Shown here: positions 16,077-24,777 of the stretch, piece after piece | How the letters are laid out: the number at the start of each line of letters is the position of its first letter | How positions within the stretch are numbered: the first letter of the stretch is position 1 | Source: Flavimaribacter sp024343425 | Lineage (GTDB): Bacteria; Pseudomonadota; Alphaproteobacteria; Rhizobiales; Rhizobiaceae | Length of the DNA stretch: 64,000 nucleotides | Direction of reading: 5' to 3' | Assembly: GCA_965227645.1 (NCBI GenBank) | Contig: OZ245773.1 | Coordinates: 3,100,001-3,164,000 of the forward strand | The notes under the pieces: generated by a model | What the model was told of the DNA's origin: nothing | What the model saw: only the letters and a program-made list of their open reading frames with translations | The model's database searches: none | Program-made: the position numbers and the translations under genes

Positions 16077-17576
16077 GTGTCCTTTTTCGAAAACATCTCC
16101 CTCGGCCTGTCCGTCGCCCTCAGCTTTTCGACGCTCGGCTATTGCATCATCGGCGTCACCGTCGGCATGTTCATCGGGGTCCTGCCGGGGCTGGGTCCGC
16201 TGGCGACCGTTGGAATGCTGCTGCCGCTGACATTCTACGTGCCGCAGACCGACGCCATCGTGATGCTCGCAGGCATCTATTACGGCTCGATGTATGGCGG
16301 CTCCACGGCGGCGATCCTCTTAAACCTTCCCGGCACTGCCGGCGCGGCCGTGACATGCCTCGACGGCAACCCGCTCGCCAAATCCGGACGGGCTGGCGTC
16401 GCCCTGTTTACGGCGACCCTTTCGTCCTTCTTCGGCGGCATGTTCGGCCTCGTCATCGTCGCCTCTTTCACGCCGATCCTCGCCAGAATCGCGCTCAGCT
16501 TCGGATCGCAGGAATATGCGGCGCTCATCGTGCTCGGCCTGCTCTCGGCGGCGATGGTCGGCAACGCCTCAAAGGGCCGGTCGCTCGCCATGGCGCTCGT
16601 CGGCCTGTTGATCTCCATGGTAGGCATCGACCCGAATTCCGGCGCCAACCGGATGACGTTCGGAATGCTCTCGCTGGCTGACGGCCTTAATCTGGTCGTC
16701 GTCACAACCGGGTTGTTCGGCATCGCCGAAGTTCTGTCGAACGCCGGCCGCATCGGCAGTCGGGACGCCCTGAGCGCCCGGATTCGTTTCCGCGATATGC
16801 TGCCGACGGCAAAGGAAGCGCGAACGGCGATCGCGCCTGCGCTGCGCGGCAGTTCGATCGGAGCGGTTCTGGGCATCCTTCCAGGCACCGGGGCGGCTCT
16901 TTCGACCTTCGTCGCCTATGCGGTTGAAAAGCGCGTTTCCAGGACGCCCGAACGCTTCGGCCAGGGCGCTATAGAAGGCGTCGTCGCACCGGAATCGGCC
17001 AACAATTCGGCTGCGCAGACGGCCTTCGTTCCAACCCTGAGCCTGGGAATTCCAGGCGACGCGATCGTGGCGATCATGCTCGGCGCGTTGATTATCCACG
17101 GCATCGTGCCCGGACCGCAGTTGCTGCGCGATCACCCGGACCTGTTCTGGGGGCTGGTTGCAAGCTTTCTCATCGGAAACGTGATCCTGCTGTTTCTGAA
17201 TCTGCCGCTTATCAGCATTTGGGTGCGGATACTGCGTATTCCTTACTCAGTGCTCTATCCGGCGATCCTGGCCTTTATCTGCGTTGGTGTGTACTCCATC
17301 CGAAACTCTGTGTTCGACGTGGTCGCGGCGGCGATGTTCGGCGTTGTCGGGCATTTCATGCGCCGTCTCGGCTTTCCGCCCGCGCCGCTGTTGCTGGGCC
17401 TGGTGCTTGGCCCCTTTCTGGAGCAAAACTTCCGCCGGTCGCTGATGCTGTCGCGCGGCGACATCATGACGTTTGTCGAACGCCCAATAAGCGGCGGCAT
17501 CGTCGCCGTCACTATTCTGATCGTCGTCTACATGTTCTGGAGTGATTTCCGCAGATCCCGCCGCAGCAAGCTTTGA
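16077..17576 (+). CDS. tctA: TTT transporter large membrane subunit
   Basis: A 499-residue polytopic permease of the TctA family. Characteristic sequences include IGVLPGLGPLATVGMLLPLTF, GIYYGSMYGGSTAAILLNLPG and, in the second half, LGILPGTGAALSTFVAYAVEK with NNSAAQTAFVPTLSLGIPGD. The start is GTG, tightly coupled to tctB. Together with TctC and TctB it imports a carboxylate with a cation gradient. It converges with the secreted-protein gene, 10 bases apart. Confidence 0.93.
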   Translation: MSFFENISLGLSVALSFSTLGYCIIGVTVGMFIGVLPGLGPLATVGMLLPLTFYVPQTDAIVMLAGIYYGSMYGGSTAAILLNLPGTAGAAVTCLDGNPLAKSGRAGVALFTATLSSFFGGMFGLVIVASFTPILARIALSFGSQEYAALIVLGLLSAAMVGNASKGRSLAMALVGLLISMVGIDPNSGANRMTFGMLSLADGLNLVVVTTGLFGIAEVLSNAGRIGSRDALSARIRFRDMLPTAKEARTAIAPALRGSSIGAVLGILPGTGAALSTFVAYAVEKRVSRTPERFGQGAIEGVVAPESANNSAAQTAFVPTLSLGIPGDAIVAIMLGALIIHGIVPGPQLLRDHPDLFWGLVASFLIGNVILLFLNLPLISIWVRILRIPYSVLYPAILAFICVGVYSIRNSVFDVVAAAMFGVVGHFMRRLGFPPAPLLLGLVLGPFLEQNFRRSLMLSRGDIMTFVERPISGGIVAVTILIVVYMFWSDFRRSRRSKL

Positions 17577-17586
17577 ACGCGCGGAA

Positions 17587-18738
17587 TCACTGCTCCACGC
17601 CGAGGCGATACTGAAAATCGTCAAGCACGATGCGCTCGTAATTGCCTGAACTGAATTCCAGTCTCGTAATGCCCCGGTAGTCGGCGCTGAAAAATACAGG
17701 TGCGTCGTCGCTGAGGCGCAACCGGTCGGAATAGGCAAGATCCGCGCCGCGCCACGCCTTGATAAAGACATCGTCCTCTTCGCCTCTCGGCCAGGCGACG
17801 CCGACATATGTTCCGATGAAATCGAAGGGTTCCTCGCTCGCCATCCAGGACGGGACGCCGGAACTGTTGTAAGCGACATATTCCGAACTCGTGGTCAGAT
17901 TCACATAACCGGAGCCGGAGTAGAAACGGTTATGCACGGCAATCCAGTTTCGCCATTCCAGCCCGCCATAGCCGGATGGAATCTCGAACAGGCTGTCAGA
18001 GATGATTAGGTCATCGAAGCCGAGCTTTTGCGCGCCTGAATCTTCTAACGGCGGCGCCTGCTGATCCAGGACGGTCGCCGACATCATGACAGCGCCGTAT
18101 TCCACGGTGACCGGCCTCAGCGAAACCGTGGCGCCGTCCGCGTCCCTGATCTCGACGATCCAATTACCCGGCTCAGCGATAAACCGATAATTCCCCTTCG
18201 TATCCGTGGATACCGTGTGGTAGGCGCCATCCGGCCCCAGAGCAAGCACCTCGTAATCACCCGCGCCAGCGTCGTCCTCGGCGACAAAACGACCACTCAC
18301 CGATAAAATCGGCGCAACGCCAATCGGCGCGCAGGTTTCCACCGGCGTCAACCCTCCGCCGGCGTTCACCCGTTCGACGAATTCGTATTTCTGCTGATCT
18401 GCATTCGACAGCGATTGCCAGCCATTGGGATAGATGGCCCGCAAGCTGTAGACGCCCGCTTCATGGATCTCGGCGTCCTTGTTTCCGATCGATGTGACGA
18501 AATTGGCGAATCCGTCGATATTCGAGCGCACGCCCGTAATGCTGCCGTCGGGCCGTTCGAGTTCGATGGGCAGGCGTCCATACGGGCGATCGCCCATATC
18601 GAACTTCCCGTTGCGGTTCATGTCGCGATAGACGTAGCAGGAATGTTTCCAGGATTCCCGCGTTCCGGCTTCGGCTGCCGTTTGCAGCACGCCGGCGCAC
18701 AGTGAAACAGCAAGCGCTCCGCTGTTTAGAACCTTCAT
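17587..18738 (-). CDS. Secreted carbohydrate-binding-like protein with SdrD-B-like region
   Basis: A 383-residue protein with a signal peptide (MKVLNSGALAVSLCAGVLQTA). Residues about 25-130 contain a calcium-loop-like DMNRNGKFDMGDRP and a domain reminiscent of SdrD-B/Cna-B folds; about 140-220 form a second beta domain (DYEVLALGPDGAYHTVSTDTKGNYRF). The C-terminal ~140 residues (IPSGYGGLEWRNW, SGYVNLTT, VAYNSSGVP, FSSGNYERIVLDDF) resemble the extracellular domain of many PEP-CTERM proteins, but no PEP-CTERM anchor is present. The ATG at 18738 is used because it opens the signal peptide; the longer frame only reads the FecR gene on the wrong frame. It follows fecR by 43 bases and is probably the last gene of that operon. 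Confidence 0.75.
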   Translation of the reverse strand: MKVLNSGALAVSLCAGVLQTAAEAGTRESWKHSCYVYRDMNRNGKFDMGDRPYGRLPIELERPDGSITGVRSNIDGFANFVTSIGNKDAEIHEAGVYSLRAIYPNGWQSLSNADQQKYEFVERVNAGGGLTPVETCAPIGVAPILSVSGRFVAEDDAGAGDYEVLALGPDGAYHTVSTDTKGNYRFIAEPGNWIVEIRDADGATVSLRPVTVEYGAVMMSATVLDQQAPPLEDSGAQKLGFDDLIISDSLFEIPSGYGGLEWRNWIAVHNRFYSGSGYVNLTTSSEYVAYNSSGVPSWMASEEPFDFIGTYVGVAWPRGEEDDVFIKAWRGADLAYSDRLRLSDDAPVFFSADYRGITRLEFSSGNYERIVLDDFQYRLGVEQ

Positions 18739-18781
18739 GGCGACTATTGGCCCAGGCAGGACCGCGAAAACACGGTCGATA

Positions 18782-20044
18782 TCAGTCTGACGAACGATTG
18801 CGATTGCGACCGAACCCGCCTTCAAACCGGCCGCCGCCGCCACTGAACCCGTCGAAGCCCCCGAAACCTTCGCCGAAGGCGCCGCGACGTCCGAAACCGC
18901 CTCTCCTGCCGAAACCTTCCCCGGTTGCTTCAAAACCGCCTTCCTGGCTTTGGAAGGCGTTGGGAGCATCATTGGCAGAGAAGCTCGGGACGTTGGTGAT
19001 GATTACACCGCCATTCCCCTCGTTGCCCTCATTGCCGTAGTTTCCGTAATTACCTTCGTTGCCGTAATTCCCGTAATTCCCGTAATTCCCGTAATTCCCG
19101 TAGTTACCTTCGTTGCCGAAGTTACCCTCATTGCCGAAGTTGCCTTCGTTTCCACCGCCATCGTCTTCGTTGACGGCCTGGGTATCGAAGAATTCGTCGG
19201 CGAACTGGTCGTTCAATGGAGATCCGACATCATCCGGCGTATTGAAATAATCCTGGCCGGAGGCCTCCTCGCCGGAGGCGTCGTTCCCGCCATAGGACGG
19301 CCCGTCACCCGGTCGCGTACGCAGATACAGATTGAGATAGGACAGGATGTCGCCGTTGATCTTGAAGGGACCGATCGGCCGGATGCCCGGGCCCGGCACG
19401 AACACGCCATAATTTGGCGTCGCAATCGTTTTCTTGCCCGCGCTGTTGCCTACCGTGATGATGCCGGTGCGGGTCAGCACGTTGGTTCCGTGGCCCGGTC
19501 CGCGAAGAACCGCCAGAAAAGCCTTCTCCGGATCGGCGTTTCCGACCGACAGGCCGGAAAGCTGCGCAAGGTTGATCGCATCCTTGCCCACGATTCCTTC
19601 CATCATGGTGCCGCGAATGCCGATCGTGCCGGATGGAGTGGCGATGTTTGCATTGCTTGGATTCGCCTTGCCGATCTTGCCGCTCATGAAGCGGAAGGCG
19701 CCCTTGAGGACGCGACCGCTCATTTCGCCTGCATCGGTGTCCGGGTCGAAAACAAATCGGTCGATGACCATCTCGCAGTTTTCACCCACCGTGAAAACGG
19801 ACTGATCGAGAAGCAATATCTGCAACGCGCTCTGCTGTTTCGTCAGCACCTCGTCCTGCAGAAAGATGCTCTCTTCGACCGTCGCCCGACGCTCGGCTCC
19901 GCCGCTTCGCACGAAGGCCCTTCCGGTAACGGCCGCGCTGACGCCAACCTTTGCTTCAGCAAGGGCGCTGGTCGCGAGATCGGGAAGGCACAGCGCAGCG
20001 CCCGCCAGCAAACCCAACAAAGCCGTTTTGTACATCCGAAGCAT
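18782..20044 (-). CDS. FecR-domain periplasmic/surface protein with Gly-Asn repeat tail
   Basis: A 420-residue protein with a signal peptide (MYKTALLGLLAGAALCLPDLA, after a short MLR lead). The FecR domain covers about residues 30-160 (VTGRAFVRSGG, DEVLTKQQSALQILLLDQSVFTVG and IATPSGTIGIRGT). The middle part is acidic. Residues about 298-345 are 16 tandem GN(Y/E/F) tripeptides, and the C-terminus is Gly/Arg/Phe-rich (FGRRGGFGRRGAFGEGF). No transmembrane anchor is seen, unlike classic FecR anti-sigma proteins. It lies between the TPR/beta-barrel gene (28 bases upstream) and the secreted protein gene, and opposite a CHASE2 cyclase. A structural or sensing role at the envelope is inference. Confidence 0.82.
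   Translation of the reverse strand: MLRMYKTALLGLLAGAALCLPDLATSALAEAKVGVSAAVTGRAFVRSGGAERRATVEESIFLQDEVLTKQQSALQILLLDQSVFTVGENCEMVIDRFVFDPDTDAGEMSGRVLKGAFRFMSGKIGKANPSNANIATPSGTIGIRGTMMEGIVGKDAINLAQLSGLSVGNADPEKAFLAVLRGPGHGTNVLTRTGIITVGNSAGKKTIATPNYGVFVPGPGIRPIGPFKINGDILSYLNLYLRTRPGDGPSYGGNDASGEEASGQDYFNTPDDVGSPLNDQFADEFFDTQAVNEDDGGGNEGNFGNEGNFGNEGNYGNYGNYGNYGNYGNEGNYGNYGNEGNEGNGGVIITNVPSFSANDAPNAFQSQEGGFEATGEGFGRRGGFGRRGAFGEGFGGFDGFSGGGGRFEGGFGRNRNRSSD
19010..19153 (-). repeat. In-frame 9-bp tandem repeat coding for GN(Y/E/F)
   Basis: Sixteen 9-base units lie inside the fecR-like gene, each encoding Gly-Asn-X with X mostly Tyr or Glu, sometimes Phe. Four consecutive units are identical in sequence (ATTCCCGTA on the plus strand), so slippage could change the copy number without shifting the frame. 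Confidence 0.9.
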
Positions 20045-20072
20045 TCGTTTTCCGCTTTCTCCCCGGGCCGCT

Positions 20073-21377
20073 CTAGTATTCAAACCGTTTGGTCAGCAGA
20101 ACATCCGCCGAGAGACTGTTTGCGATGTAGTTCGGAATATTGGAATCCTGGTCCAGGTAATTCACGCCGATCTGGAAATTGATGTCTGCGATCGCTTCCG
20201 GGGATTCCAAATTGATAAATTCGAGCAGGGTGCCCACCGGCGCGCCATAGGCGAGACGGGCTTTGAACAGTTCGTCCTGCTGGGCCATGAAGGGCGAATA
20301 AATCGGATTCGCCTGCCGGTAGTCGAGCCAGCGATAAGACACGATGCCCTTGATATACTGCCCGCGCCCGAGAAGCCACGTGTCGCTCAGCACGAGTTCG
20401 AGGGCGTCATAGGAGTAGCTTTCGAAAGCGGCGTCCTTGAAGTAGCCATTCACCCTTGCAACGACCTTGTTGGTTTCGCTTGTCAGATAGCTGAACCCGG
20501 TCGACGCGCGCGTCAACCAGCCGTCGCGGGCGCTGCCGGCTGAATCCTCGGAAACCCGGTAATAGTCTTCGTAGCCCAGACCCCCGCTCACGAACACGTC
20601 CAGTCGCGGATTGATCGCGTAACTGAACTGCAGATTTCCGCCGTACGAAGCGCGATAAAGCTGCCCTTCCAGCGAAAGGACGTCGGCGAAGCCGTTCGCG
20701 GTCACTTCAAGATCGCCGAAGAACAGCGTGGCGCCGAGTTTGGCCCCGCCATCGACGTAGTCCGCTTCAGAAACCTGAAACTGTTCGTTCAGATCGCCGG
20801 CGGCTTCGATAAATATGAAATTCCCGGCCCCTCCGGGAATGGTGTGCTCCATGCGAACGCCCGCATTGGCGACGAAGGCGACATCGGTCTGCGGATTGTT
20901 TCCAAGCTGATTGCCGTTCAGATCGACGACCGATTCCGTCGTCAGGTCCGGATTGCTGTCCAAACGAAAACCGGTGGTGACATAGCCGAAGACGCGGGTT
21001 GTCTTGGATCTGGAAACGGCCTGCGCCAGATATTTCCTGACTTCCGATTGCTGGCTCGGGCTGAGCGGACGATCCTGAAGCAGTTCGAGTTCCCGCTTCG
21101 ATCCTTCCATGTCGTCAAGCCGAAACAGGACGATTGCGTAAAACAGCCTCGCGTTGTCGTAGTTCGGCTGCAACAGCAGGATACGCTCGAGCGCGGCGGA
21201 CGCCTGTTCGAGATCGCCCTTCACAGCCTGTTGCTGCGCATACTGATAGTTGAGATCGATATTGTCCGGATCGTCCAATATCTGCTCGTAGGTCACATCT
21301 TCAGCGAGCGCCACATTGACGGTTCCCGCCAACAATGCCGCGCAAATCAGGACGTATTTCGGAAAATCCAGACTCAT
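20073..21377 (-). CDS. TPR plus outer-membrane beta-barrel protein (Slam/DUF560-like)
   Basis: A 434-residue exported protein with a signal peptide (FPKYVLICAALLAGTVNVALA). Residues about 25-125 are tetratricopeptide-like helices (NIDLNYQYAQQQAVKGDLEQASAALERIL, shown in parts). From about residue 140 the sequence alternates like an outer membrane barrel (FGYVTTGFRLDSNPDLTT, FSYLTSETNKVVARVNGYF) and ends in an aromatic (KRFEY). A periplasmic TPR followed by a ~14-strand barrel is the layout of surface lipoprotein assembly modifiers (type XI secretion). ATG 21377 is chosen; a GTG six bases upstream is also possible. It heads the operon with the FecR protein and the secreted protein. Confidence 0.72.
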   Translation of the reverse strand: MSLDFPKYVLICAALLAGTVNVALAEDVTYEQILDDPDNIDLNYQYAQQQAVKGDLEQASAALERILLLQPNYDNARLFYAIVLFRLDDMEGSKRELELLQDRPLSPSQQSEVRKYLAQAVSRSKTTRVFGYVTTGFRLDSNPDLTTESVVDLNGNQLGNNPQTDVAFVANAGVRMEHTIPGGAGNFIFIEAAGDLNEQFQVSEADYVDGGAKLGATLFFGDLEVTANGFADVLSLEGQLYRASYGGNLQFSYAINPRLDVFVSGGLGYEDYYRVSEDSAGSARDGWLTRASTGFSYLTSETNKVVARVNGYFKDAAFESYSYDALELVLSDTWLLGRGQYIKGIVSYRWLDYRQANPIYSPFMAQQDELFKARLAYGAPVGTLLEFINLESPEAIADINFQIGVNYLDQDSNIPNYIANSLSADVLLTKRFEY

Positions 21378-21549
21378 CCCCACTCGCCAAAGAAGTATTA
21401 AGATGCGATGGAAATTACTGAAGCGGGAATAGCAAGTAAAGATTCGCCGATCAGTAGAAACTTACAATTCCTTGAACTAAGGGGCCATAAATGCAGATTC
21501 AAATGACCTGTGACGAAATTGCCTCAGTTCAAACGGCCCAGAATCGACA

Positions 21550-23748
21550 TTGACCCTATCGAACTTCCGATTTTCCCGGCTGAACGCCGTATATGCGGGC
21601 TTGTTTTCCATGGTCCTGCTGGGTCTGCTCGCCATGTTTGGAACAGAGCGTCTGTCATCTCTCATATTTGACGAATACCAACGCCTGAAGCCGCGTGAAT
21701 ACGCACAGACGCCGGTCCTTGTCGTCGACATCGACGAGGCGTCACTGGAAGCGCTGGGACAGTGGCCCTGGCCGCGGTCGCAATTGGCCGAAATGGTTCA
21801 GATCCTTGCATCGAACGGCGCAGCCGCCATCGGTTTCGACGTTGCCTTTCCGGAAGACGATAGGAGTTCTCCGTCGCGATCACTGGAAACATTGCGAGAC
21901 CTGGGAGCCGAAATCTCATTTCCGGACGGCGCGCCCGAACTCGACAATGATGTACTTTTCGCAGAAGCGCTGCAGCAGGCGCAGACCGTCATCGGATTCG
22001 CCCTCGCTGGCGATTTCGTTTCAAAGATACCGGAACCGAAAACCGGATGGGCCTGGCTCGGCCCGGACCCCCGGGACGTCCTGCAAAAATATCATGGCAG
22101 CATGGATGTGCTGCCGCTGATCGAAGAAGCCGCGCAGGGCCTCGGCTTCTTCAGCTTTCCCCATACCTTCGACGGTGTTGTGCGCAAGGTGCCGATCATC
22201 GCCGTGTCGGAGGAGAACACTTATCCGAGCCTTGCCATGGAAACGTTGCGGGTCGCGCAACAGGCATCCAATTTTACTGTCAAGAGCACGGGCGCCAGCG
22301 GCGAAGCCGATACGGGACTGCCTGCGGTCGTCAGCGTGAAAGTCGGGGACTACATCGCGGAAACCGATGCGGACGGCAGTCTGTGGATCTACTATAGCGG
22401 CCGCGCAGGCGACAACACTCTTTCAGTAAAAAGTCTTCTTGATGGCTCCCTTGATCCTCAGCAACTCCAGGAGCGCATCGCCGGACATATCGCACTGATT
22501 GGCACGAGCGCCATTGGCTTGCGGGATCTGGTGATAACCCCCCTTGCTTCAGGCTATCCTGGCGTGAACGTACATGCCGAGATCATCGACCAGATTATGT
22601 CAGGAACGTTTCTGCACCGGCCGGATTACATGACAGGCCTGGAATACGCTCTCGCTCTGTTTGCGATTCTTTTCCTGGTCACCGCCGTCAGGCCCGGACG
22701 TTTTACGGTCAGCGCCGTTCTGGCACTGCTCATGGCCGCCGGCGCCATTGGCCTGTCCTGGTACATGTTCGCCGAGCGACAGGTTTTGCTCGATCCCATT
22801 CCGCTGCTATTCGCGATCCTGGTCAGTTATTTTTCGATCACGTTGCTGCAATATCTTGGCAGCGAGCAGGAAAAACGGTTCATCCGCAACGCCTTTGGCC
22901 GTTATCTTGCGCCATCGCTTGTCGAGCGGCTGACGGAAAATCCGAGCGCGCTCAATCTTGGCGGAGAAACCCGGGAACTGACCTTGCTGTTCTGTGATAT
23001 CCGGGGCTTCACGACGATCTCCGAGGCGCTGAGCCCGCAGGAACTCACCCAGCTGCTGAACAATTTCCTGACGCCGATGACTGACGAACTGCTGAAATCC
23101 GAAGCGACGATCGACAAGTATATGGGCGATGCGATCCTGGCGTTCTGGAACGCGCCCTTGACCGTCGAGAATCATCGCACAGCGGCGCTGCGAGCAACCG
23201 TGCAGATGGCGAACCGTCTCGACGCCCTCAATGCGGAAAAGGGTTACGGAATCCGGATGGGCGTGGGCTTGCACACCGGCGAATGTCTGGTCGGCAATCT
23301 GGGTTCGACACAGCGCTTCAGCTATTCGGTCATCGGCGACGCCGCCAATGTGGCGTCGCGCATCGAGGGCATTACCAAATATTACGGCCTGATGCTCCTG
23401 TTCGAACAATCGCTTCTGGAGGCAAATTCAACCGTTCCCGAAGGCTATCGGGCGCTGGAGGTTGACCGGGTGCGCGTGGTCGGGCGCGACAGCCCGCTTG
23501 TCCTATATACGTTGATCGAAAAAAACGCTCTGCATGACGAGACCGCATTTTTCGAAACGCATGACGATTTTCTCGCAGCCTACCGCGGAGGACGTTTCGA
23601 AGAAGCGCAGGAAACCGTTTCCCGCCTGGCCGGCATGGCGCCGGATCGCATCAGGCCGATGTATGAGACATTCGCCAAACGTCTTTCCGGCTTTATCGCC
23701 ACGCCGCCGGAAGCCTGGGACGGCGTGTTCGATTTCACCGAAAAATAG
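21550..23748 (+). CDS. CHASE2-domain class III adenylate cyclase
   Basis: A 732-residue membrane sensor. One N-terminal helix (about 14-33) is followed by a periplasmic CHASE2 domain (about 35-340, PVLVVDIDEASLEALGQWPWPR). Three helices follow at about 360-430, then a cytoplasmic class III cyclase domain at about 475-640. Metal-binding aspartates lie in LLFCDIRGF and DKYMGDAILAFW; the adenine-specifying Lys (DKYMGD) and Asp (VIGDAANVASR) indicate cAMP, not cGMP. The last ~90 residues are helical. The start is a TTG at 21550, with a stop codon 39 bases upstream and no better in-frame codon before the first helix. It is divergent from the TPR/barrel-FecR operon. Confidence 0.9.
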   Translation: MTLSNFRFSRLNAVYAGLFSMVLLGLLAMFGTERLSSLIFDEYQRLKPREYAQTPVLVVDIDEASLEALGQWPWPRSQLAEMVQILASNGAAAIGFDVAFPEDDRSSPSRSLETLRDLGAEISFPDGAPELDNDVLFAEALQQAQTVIGFALAGDFVSKIPEPKTGWAWLGPDPRDVLQKYHGSMDVLPLIEEAAQGLGFFSFPHTFDGVVRKVPIIAVSEENTYPSLAMETLRVAQQASNFTVKSTGASGEADTGLPAVVSVKVGDYIAETDADGSLWIYYSGRAGDNTLSVKSLLDGSLDPQQLQERIAGHIALIGTSAIGLRDLVITPLASGYPGVNVHAEIIDQIMSGTFLHRPDYMTGLEYALALFAILFLVTAVRPGRFTVSAVLALLMAAGAIGLSWYMFAERQVLLDPIPLLFAILVSYFSITLLQYLGSEQEKRFIRNAFGRYLAPSLVERLTENPSALNLGGETRELTLLFCDIRGFTTISEALSPQELTQLLNNFLTPMTDELLKSEATIDKYMGDAILAFWNAPLTVENHRTAALRATVQMANRLDALNAEKGYGIRMGVGLHTGECLVGNLGSTQRFSYSVIGDAANVASRIEGITKYYGLMLLFEQSLLEANSTVPEGYRALEVDRVRVVGRDSPLVLYTLIEKNALHDETAFFETHDDFLAAYRGGRFEEAQETVSRLAGMAPDRIRPMYETFAKRLSGFIATPPEAWDGVFDFTEK

Positions 23749-23780
23749 CGACGCGCGCGGGCTGGACCTTGACGTCAATA

Positions 23781-23815
23781 TTGTTGTAATGGGAAACTGT
23801 TTACAAGAGTAACAA
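23781..23815. promoter_or_regulatory. Two overlapping GTT-N9-AAC palindromes upstream of the crotonase gene
   Basis: TTGTT-N9-AACTG (23781-23799) and CTGTT-N9-AACAA (23797-23815) overlap by three bases, 60-94 bases before the crotonase start. The same pattern occurs before the MarR gene and the feruloyl-CoA synthetase gene, so a shared regulator is likely, most simply the MarR protein of this cluster. Confidence 0.5.
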
Positions 23816-23874
23816 ATTTTGCCGCAACTGGTCAGTCGGCGGCTTGATGGCTTTTTCTCCGAAAAGCAGGTGGA

Positions 23875-24672
23875 GTGGAATACCGACAAATGCAGAAAGC
23901 AAGCGAAGCTCAGCATATCCTGTCCATAGAACAGGACGGCCCGATCGCCATACTGACAATGTGTCGTCCAGAGCGACGCAACGCCATGAATGACGGCTTG
24001 CTTGAAAAACTGGATGATTTTTTCTCCAACCCGCCCGAGGGCGTGCGCGCCGTCGTTCTTACCGGCAGCCATGGTCATTACTGCTCGGGCCTCGATCTGT
24101 CGGAGCACGTGCAGCGCAACGCAGAAGATACGCTCCACCACTCACGAAACTGGCATCGGGTGATGGACGTCATCCAGTCCGGAGGTCTCCCGGTGGTTTC
24201 AGCCATGTTCGGCGCCGTGATTGGCGGTGGTCTGGAGCTCGCCACATCCACCCATGTGCGCATCGCCGAACCATCGACGATCTACCAGTTGCCGGAAGGT
24301 CGACGCGGCATCTTTGTCGGCGGCGGAGCGACCGTGCGCGTCGGGCGGATACTCGGCGCCGACCGGATGACCGAAATGATGCTCACCGGCCGCAAATATA
24401 ACGCGGAAGAAGGGCTTGCCCTTGGCCTCAGCCACTACCTCGCTGAAGAAGGCAAGGCACTGGAAAAAGCCGTAGAACTCGCAGGCAAGATCGCGAAAAA
24501 CGCATCGCTGTCCAACTATTTCATGATCAACGCCATCAGCCGCATCAGCGACATGAGCAGGGCTGACGGCCTGTTCGTTGAAAGTTTGAGCGCCGCGCTG
24601 TCCCAGACAGGATCGGACGCGGAGGAAGGTCTGAAAGCGTTTCTGGAAAAACGCGCGCCGGTATTCCGGTAG
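23875..24672 (+). CDS. Crotonase / enoyl-CoA hydratase family enzyme
   Basis: A 265-residue crotonase. The first oxyanion-hole segment is VVLTGSHGHYCSGLDLSEH and the second is MFGAVIGGGLELATSTHVRIA; PEGRRGIFVGGGATVRV is the central helix region. These enzymes hydrate enoyl-CoA or, in ferulate pathways, hydrate and cleave the hydroxycinnamoyl-CoA side chain. Proximity to a feruloyl-CoA synthetase-like gene and an SDR suggests side-chain degradation of a hydroxycinnamate. The usual catalytic glutamates are not obvious in the second segment, so I would not specify hydratase or lyase. The start is GTG 23875; ATG 23890 is an alternative. dctQ and dctM follow on the same strand. Confidence 0.83.
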   Translation: MEYRQMQKASEAQHILSIEQDGPIAILTMCRPERRNAMNDGLLEKLDDFFSNPPEGVRAVVLTGSHGHYCSGLDLSEHVQRNAEDTLHHSRNWHRVMDVIQSGGLPVVSAMFGAVIGGGLELATSTHVRIAEPSTIYQLPEGRRGIFVGGGATVRVGRILGADRMTEMMLTGRKYNAEEGLALGLSHYLAEEGKALEKAVELAGKIAKNASLSNYFMINAISRISDMSRADGLFVESLSAALSQTGSDAEEGLKAFLEKRAPVFR

Positions 24673-24777
24673 CCGACAGATACACCGCAATCAACGCTTG
24701 CTACGGTCCGTAACCTCTGGTCATAGTCCGCCACAATTCTTATTCCGGAAGTTGATGAACAGGATCACGACGAACGC

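Noticed and set aside
17587..18738. PEP-CTERM sorting signal on the secreted protein
   Set aside because: The C-terminal domain resembles that family's extracellular part, but the protein ends in DDFQYRLGVEQ without the VPEP motif, helix and basic tail.
19010..19153. CRISPR-like periodic repeat
   Set aside because: Units are 9 bases, contiguous, in frame and code for Gly-Asn-X inside a FecR protein; no spacers exist.
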